Shown here: piece by piece, positions 12,400 to 14,547 of the stretch
How the letters are laid out: each line of letters starts with the position of its first letter
How positions within the stretch are numbered: position 1 is the first letter of the stretch
Assembly: GCA_012519525.1 (NCBI GenBank)
Contig: JAAYQB010000136.1
Span: 1 to 14,547, forward strand
Source of the DNA: Bacteroidales bacterium
GTDB lineage: Bacteria > Bacteroidota > Bacteroidia > Bacteroidales > WCHB1-69
DNA: 14,547 bases
Reading direction: 5' to 3'
Position numbers and translations under genes: made by a program
The notes under the pieces: generated by a model
Database searches by the model: none
The model's input: only the letters and a program-made list of their open reading frames with translations
What the model was told of the DNA's origin: nothing

Positions 12400-14538
12400 A
12401 TGGCAGTTATAGGAAAAATCAGAAAACACTCCGTATTATTATTGGTTGTAGTTGCCGTTGCCTTATTAGCTTTTATATTGGGTGATTTTATAAGACCGAG
12501 CAATTCCGGTCTGAAAAATTTTCTGAAAATTGGGAAGTACGAAATATCTTATTTTGAATACATAGAGAAATATAACTATTACAGCGATTTGCTACGTCAA
12601 AACGAAGCTGAAAACATTGAGTACGAAGCCAACAATTACACTTTCAACGAAATGGTTGACTCTTTGATATTGAGTAAACAAACCATTCCGCTTGGCATAA
12701 GTGTAACTCCCGAAGAATTAAGAGATTTAATGGCAGGACCCAACCCTCATGAATATGCGAGACGATTTTTCGGCGGTCCCGAAGGCAAATACGATATGCA
12801 AATAGCACAAGGCTTCTTAAACAATATGGACCAATACGATTCGGCAACAAAAGTTGCTTATTTGTACTACGAGTCGATTGTTGAAAAAGAAACATTGCAC
12901 AATAAATACATGAATCTGCTTGCTAAAGCCGCTTATACTCCTAAATATTTTGCACGCAAAATGCAAGAAGAAAACGAAATGAAAGCCAATTTGGTAGTTG
13001 TCGCTATTCCCTACTCTAACGAATTGGTAACTGACGACAAAATCAGTTTCTCCGAAAAAGATATCCAAAAATGGTACGAAGAAAATTTGTATCGTTTTCC
13101 TCAAGACCAAGAATTGAGAAACATTGAATACGTTATTTTCGATATCAAAGCCTCGGAAGAAGATAAAATCGAAATTGAAAGAGAATTCAGAGAAAAATAC
13201 GAGCTTTTTAAAGAAAGTGAATATCCTCAATCCGTTATCAACTCAATGATTGATTCACGCTACGATAGTTCGTTTTTCAAACGAGGCGAATTACATCCTT
13301 ATATTGATTCTAATTTATTCAATGCTCCTATAGGAACTTTTATCGAACCTTTTATAGACGGCGACACATGGATGTTTGCCAAATTGTTAGACATGGAATC
13401 ACGTGCCGATTCGCTATATGTTAATTTTCTATTTATAGCAAAAGAAGGTATGCAAAATGCTCCCAGAAAAGAAGAACAATCGAAACTGATTGTCGACAGT
13501 GCTTTTATGGCTTTAATCAATGGGCAGAATTTTTATGAAGTCGCAACCCATTTTTCCGACATTAAACCCGACCCTCAAAATGACTCTTTAAGCATTTGGT
13601 TAGTAGATGGTAGCGACCAAATATTTTTCGATAGAAGTACGGCACAAACACTGTTCGACACGCTTCATAATTTTAATCCGGGCATTATGACCAAATACGA
13701 AAGTACTCTCGGTACATGGATATTTATTATTAACCATCGCTCGGCTATTGAGAAAAAAATTCAAGTAGCCATTGGGAAAAAAATAATCGAAGCCTCAAGC
13801 GAAACGACCGATAATATCGAAAGTGCTGCCAACAACTTCGCAAACGGCACTGATACTTACGATAAGTTTGATAAAAAAACAAAAGAATTAAATTTAAATA
13901 AACGTTCTTTCGACCGATTAACAGCTATGGCTTACTCTATCCCCGGAATTACTTCTAATGCAAGAGAAATTGTCCGCTGGGCATACGATGAAAATACAGA
14001 AAAAGGAAACGTTTCGGGCGTATTCCACGTCAACGATATGTTTGTTGTTGTTACTTTGAAAAGTATTTATCCTAAAGGAAATATGGATTTAGAGCAAGTA
14101 AAATCCTATGTGGAAAACATGGTGAAACGTGATAAGAAAGCCGAAAAGCTCACTGCTTTATTAGAAGCCAGTTTGTCGAAAACAAAAAATTTAAACGCCA
14201 TCGCTTCCGAATACAAAACAAGTGTCGATACCGTTAATGTGAACTTTAGCGACCGCAACTTCGGACATTACGGACCGGAACCGAAATTGATAGGAAAGAT
14301 TTTTGCGACAGACAAAAAAAATCAAATAGAACTAATAAAAGGAGATATGGGAATGTATGTGGTATCTATTAATAATATGGTTACGTCGTCTTCATTAGCT
14401 GTGGACGAACAACAACAACAAAATATAGAAATGTACCAACAACAACAAAGCATGATGCTCCAAAACAGAATACAAAACACCATGCAAATATTGCGAAAGA
14501 TGTATGAAATTAAAGACAATAGACACAAAGTATTTTAA
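12400..14538 (+). CDS. PpiD/SurA-like membrane-anchored peptidyl-prolyl isomerase or chaperone
   Basis: A 712-residue periplasmic folding factor anchored by one N-terminal helix (about 12-30), preceded by the basic MAVIGKIRKHS. That opening is typical of Bacteroidota PpiD-like proteins annotated as SurA N-terminal domain or peptidylprolyl isomerase. Residues 40-230 form the helical SurA_N-like chaperone part. About 338-450 corresponds to the parvulin domain (YVNFLFIAKEGM ... GTWIFIINHRSAIEKKIQVAIG). A second conserved region (about 530-690) has VSGVFHVNDMFVVVTL. In the parvulin part the usual His of the HIL strand is Asn, and the GYHII-like strand reads GTWIFII, so isomerase activity may be lost and the protein may act as a holdase. 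The C-terminus is rich in Gln (DEQQQQN, YQQQQSMM). The gene ends nine bases before the window edge. Confidence 0.85.
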   Translation: MAVIGKIRKHSVLLLVVVAVALLAFILGDFIRPSNSGLKNFLKIGKYEISYFEYIEKYNYYSDLLRQNEAENIEYEANNYTFNEMVDSLILSKQTIPLGISVTPEELRDLMAGPNPHEYARRFFGGPEGKYDMQIAQGFLNNMDQYDSATKVAYLYYESIVEKETLHNKYMNLLAKAAYTPKYFARKMQEENEMKANLVVVAIPYSNELVTDDKISFSEKDIQKWYEENLYRFPQDQELRNIEYVIFDIKASEEDKIEIEREFREKYELFKESEYPQSVINSMIDSRYDSSFFKRGELHPYIDSNLFNAPIGTFIEPFIDGDTWMFAKLLDMESRADSLYVNFLFIAKEGMQNAPRKEEQSKLIVDSAFMALINGQNFYEVATHFSDIKPDPQNDSLSIWLVDGSDQIFFDRSTAQTLFDTLHNFNPGIMTKYESTLGTWIFIINHRSAIEKKIQVAIGKKIIEASSETTDNIESAANNFANGTDTYDKFDKKTKELNLNKRSFDRLTAMAYSIPGITSNAREIVRWAYDENTEKGNVSGVFHVNDMFVVVTLKSIYPKGNMDLEQVKSYVENMVKRDKKAEKLTALLEASLSKTKNLNAIASEYKTSVDTVNVNFSDRNFGHYGPEPKLIGKIFATDKKNQIELIKGDMGMYVVSINNMVTSSSLAVDEQQQQNIEMYQQQQSMMLQNRIQNTMQILRKMYEIKDNRHKVF

Positions 14539-14547
14539 TCGAAAAAA

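Noticed and set aside
12817..13230. 137-codon minus-strand open frame, rich in Phe
   Set aside because: Antisense shadow of the Lys/Glu-rich coding sequence of the PpiD-like gene; no family pattern and no promoter.

Overview
The window looks like a low-GC Bacteroidota chromosome, most likely order Bacteroidales. Three things point there. Nine promoter-like sites match the phylum's -7 element TAnnTTTG, and all nine extend to TAnnTTTGCA. Shine-Dalgarno sequences are nearly absent. The gene families are typical: rsfS-ftsH as a pair, a PpiD/SurA-like membrane PPIase starting MAVIGKIRKHS, DUF5362-type membrane proteins, and a stand-alone KFGGAS aspartokinase. Most of the window is ordinary chromosomal housekeeping. 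One stretch, about 10377-12126, has an accessory, rearranged character.

Layout from left to right. On the minus strand, tRNA-Gly(CCC) (2570-2642) is followed by a large zinc-metallopeptidase lipoprotein (HEFGH motif) and then a small Xre-like HTH protein. Divergent from the tRNA are two tandem paralogous three-helix membrane proteins (DUF5362-like). The duplication includes their 34-base leader, and they end at a strong intrinsic terminator (3792-3835). nadB (L-aspartate oxidase, NAD synthesis) follows on the plus strand. It meets, tail to tail with a 6-base overlap, a minus-strand operon rsfS-ftsH-yitT (ribosome silencing, membrane proteolysis, a YitT/DUF161 membrane protein). Divergent from rsfS is an aspartokinase gene. 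A PpiD-like periplasmic folding factor fills the right end.

The region between aspartokinase and the PPIase holds three hypothetical envelope genes: a small two-helix membrane protein, a membrane protein with a bacterial-PH-like domain, and a secreted protein with a degenerate OmpA-like C-terminus. It also holds three layers of repeats. A 25-base direct repeat (two mismatches) lies at or just after the stop codons of the first two genes. A CCGCAAAG-type structured repeat (10692-10783) has internal direct copies and inverted ends. A perfect 30-base inverted repeat (10815-10844 and 12052-12081) carries the -7 promoter box of the two inward-facing genes. This is the most unusual structure in the window. 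I read it as segmental duplication or insertion that gave two unrelated envelope genes the same promoter. I do not see a complete defence, secretion or mobile system, and no transposase, integrase, CRISPR array or riboswitch.
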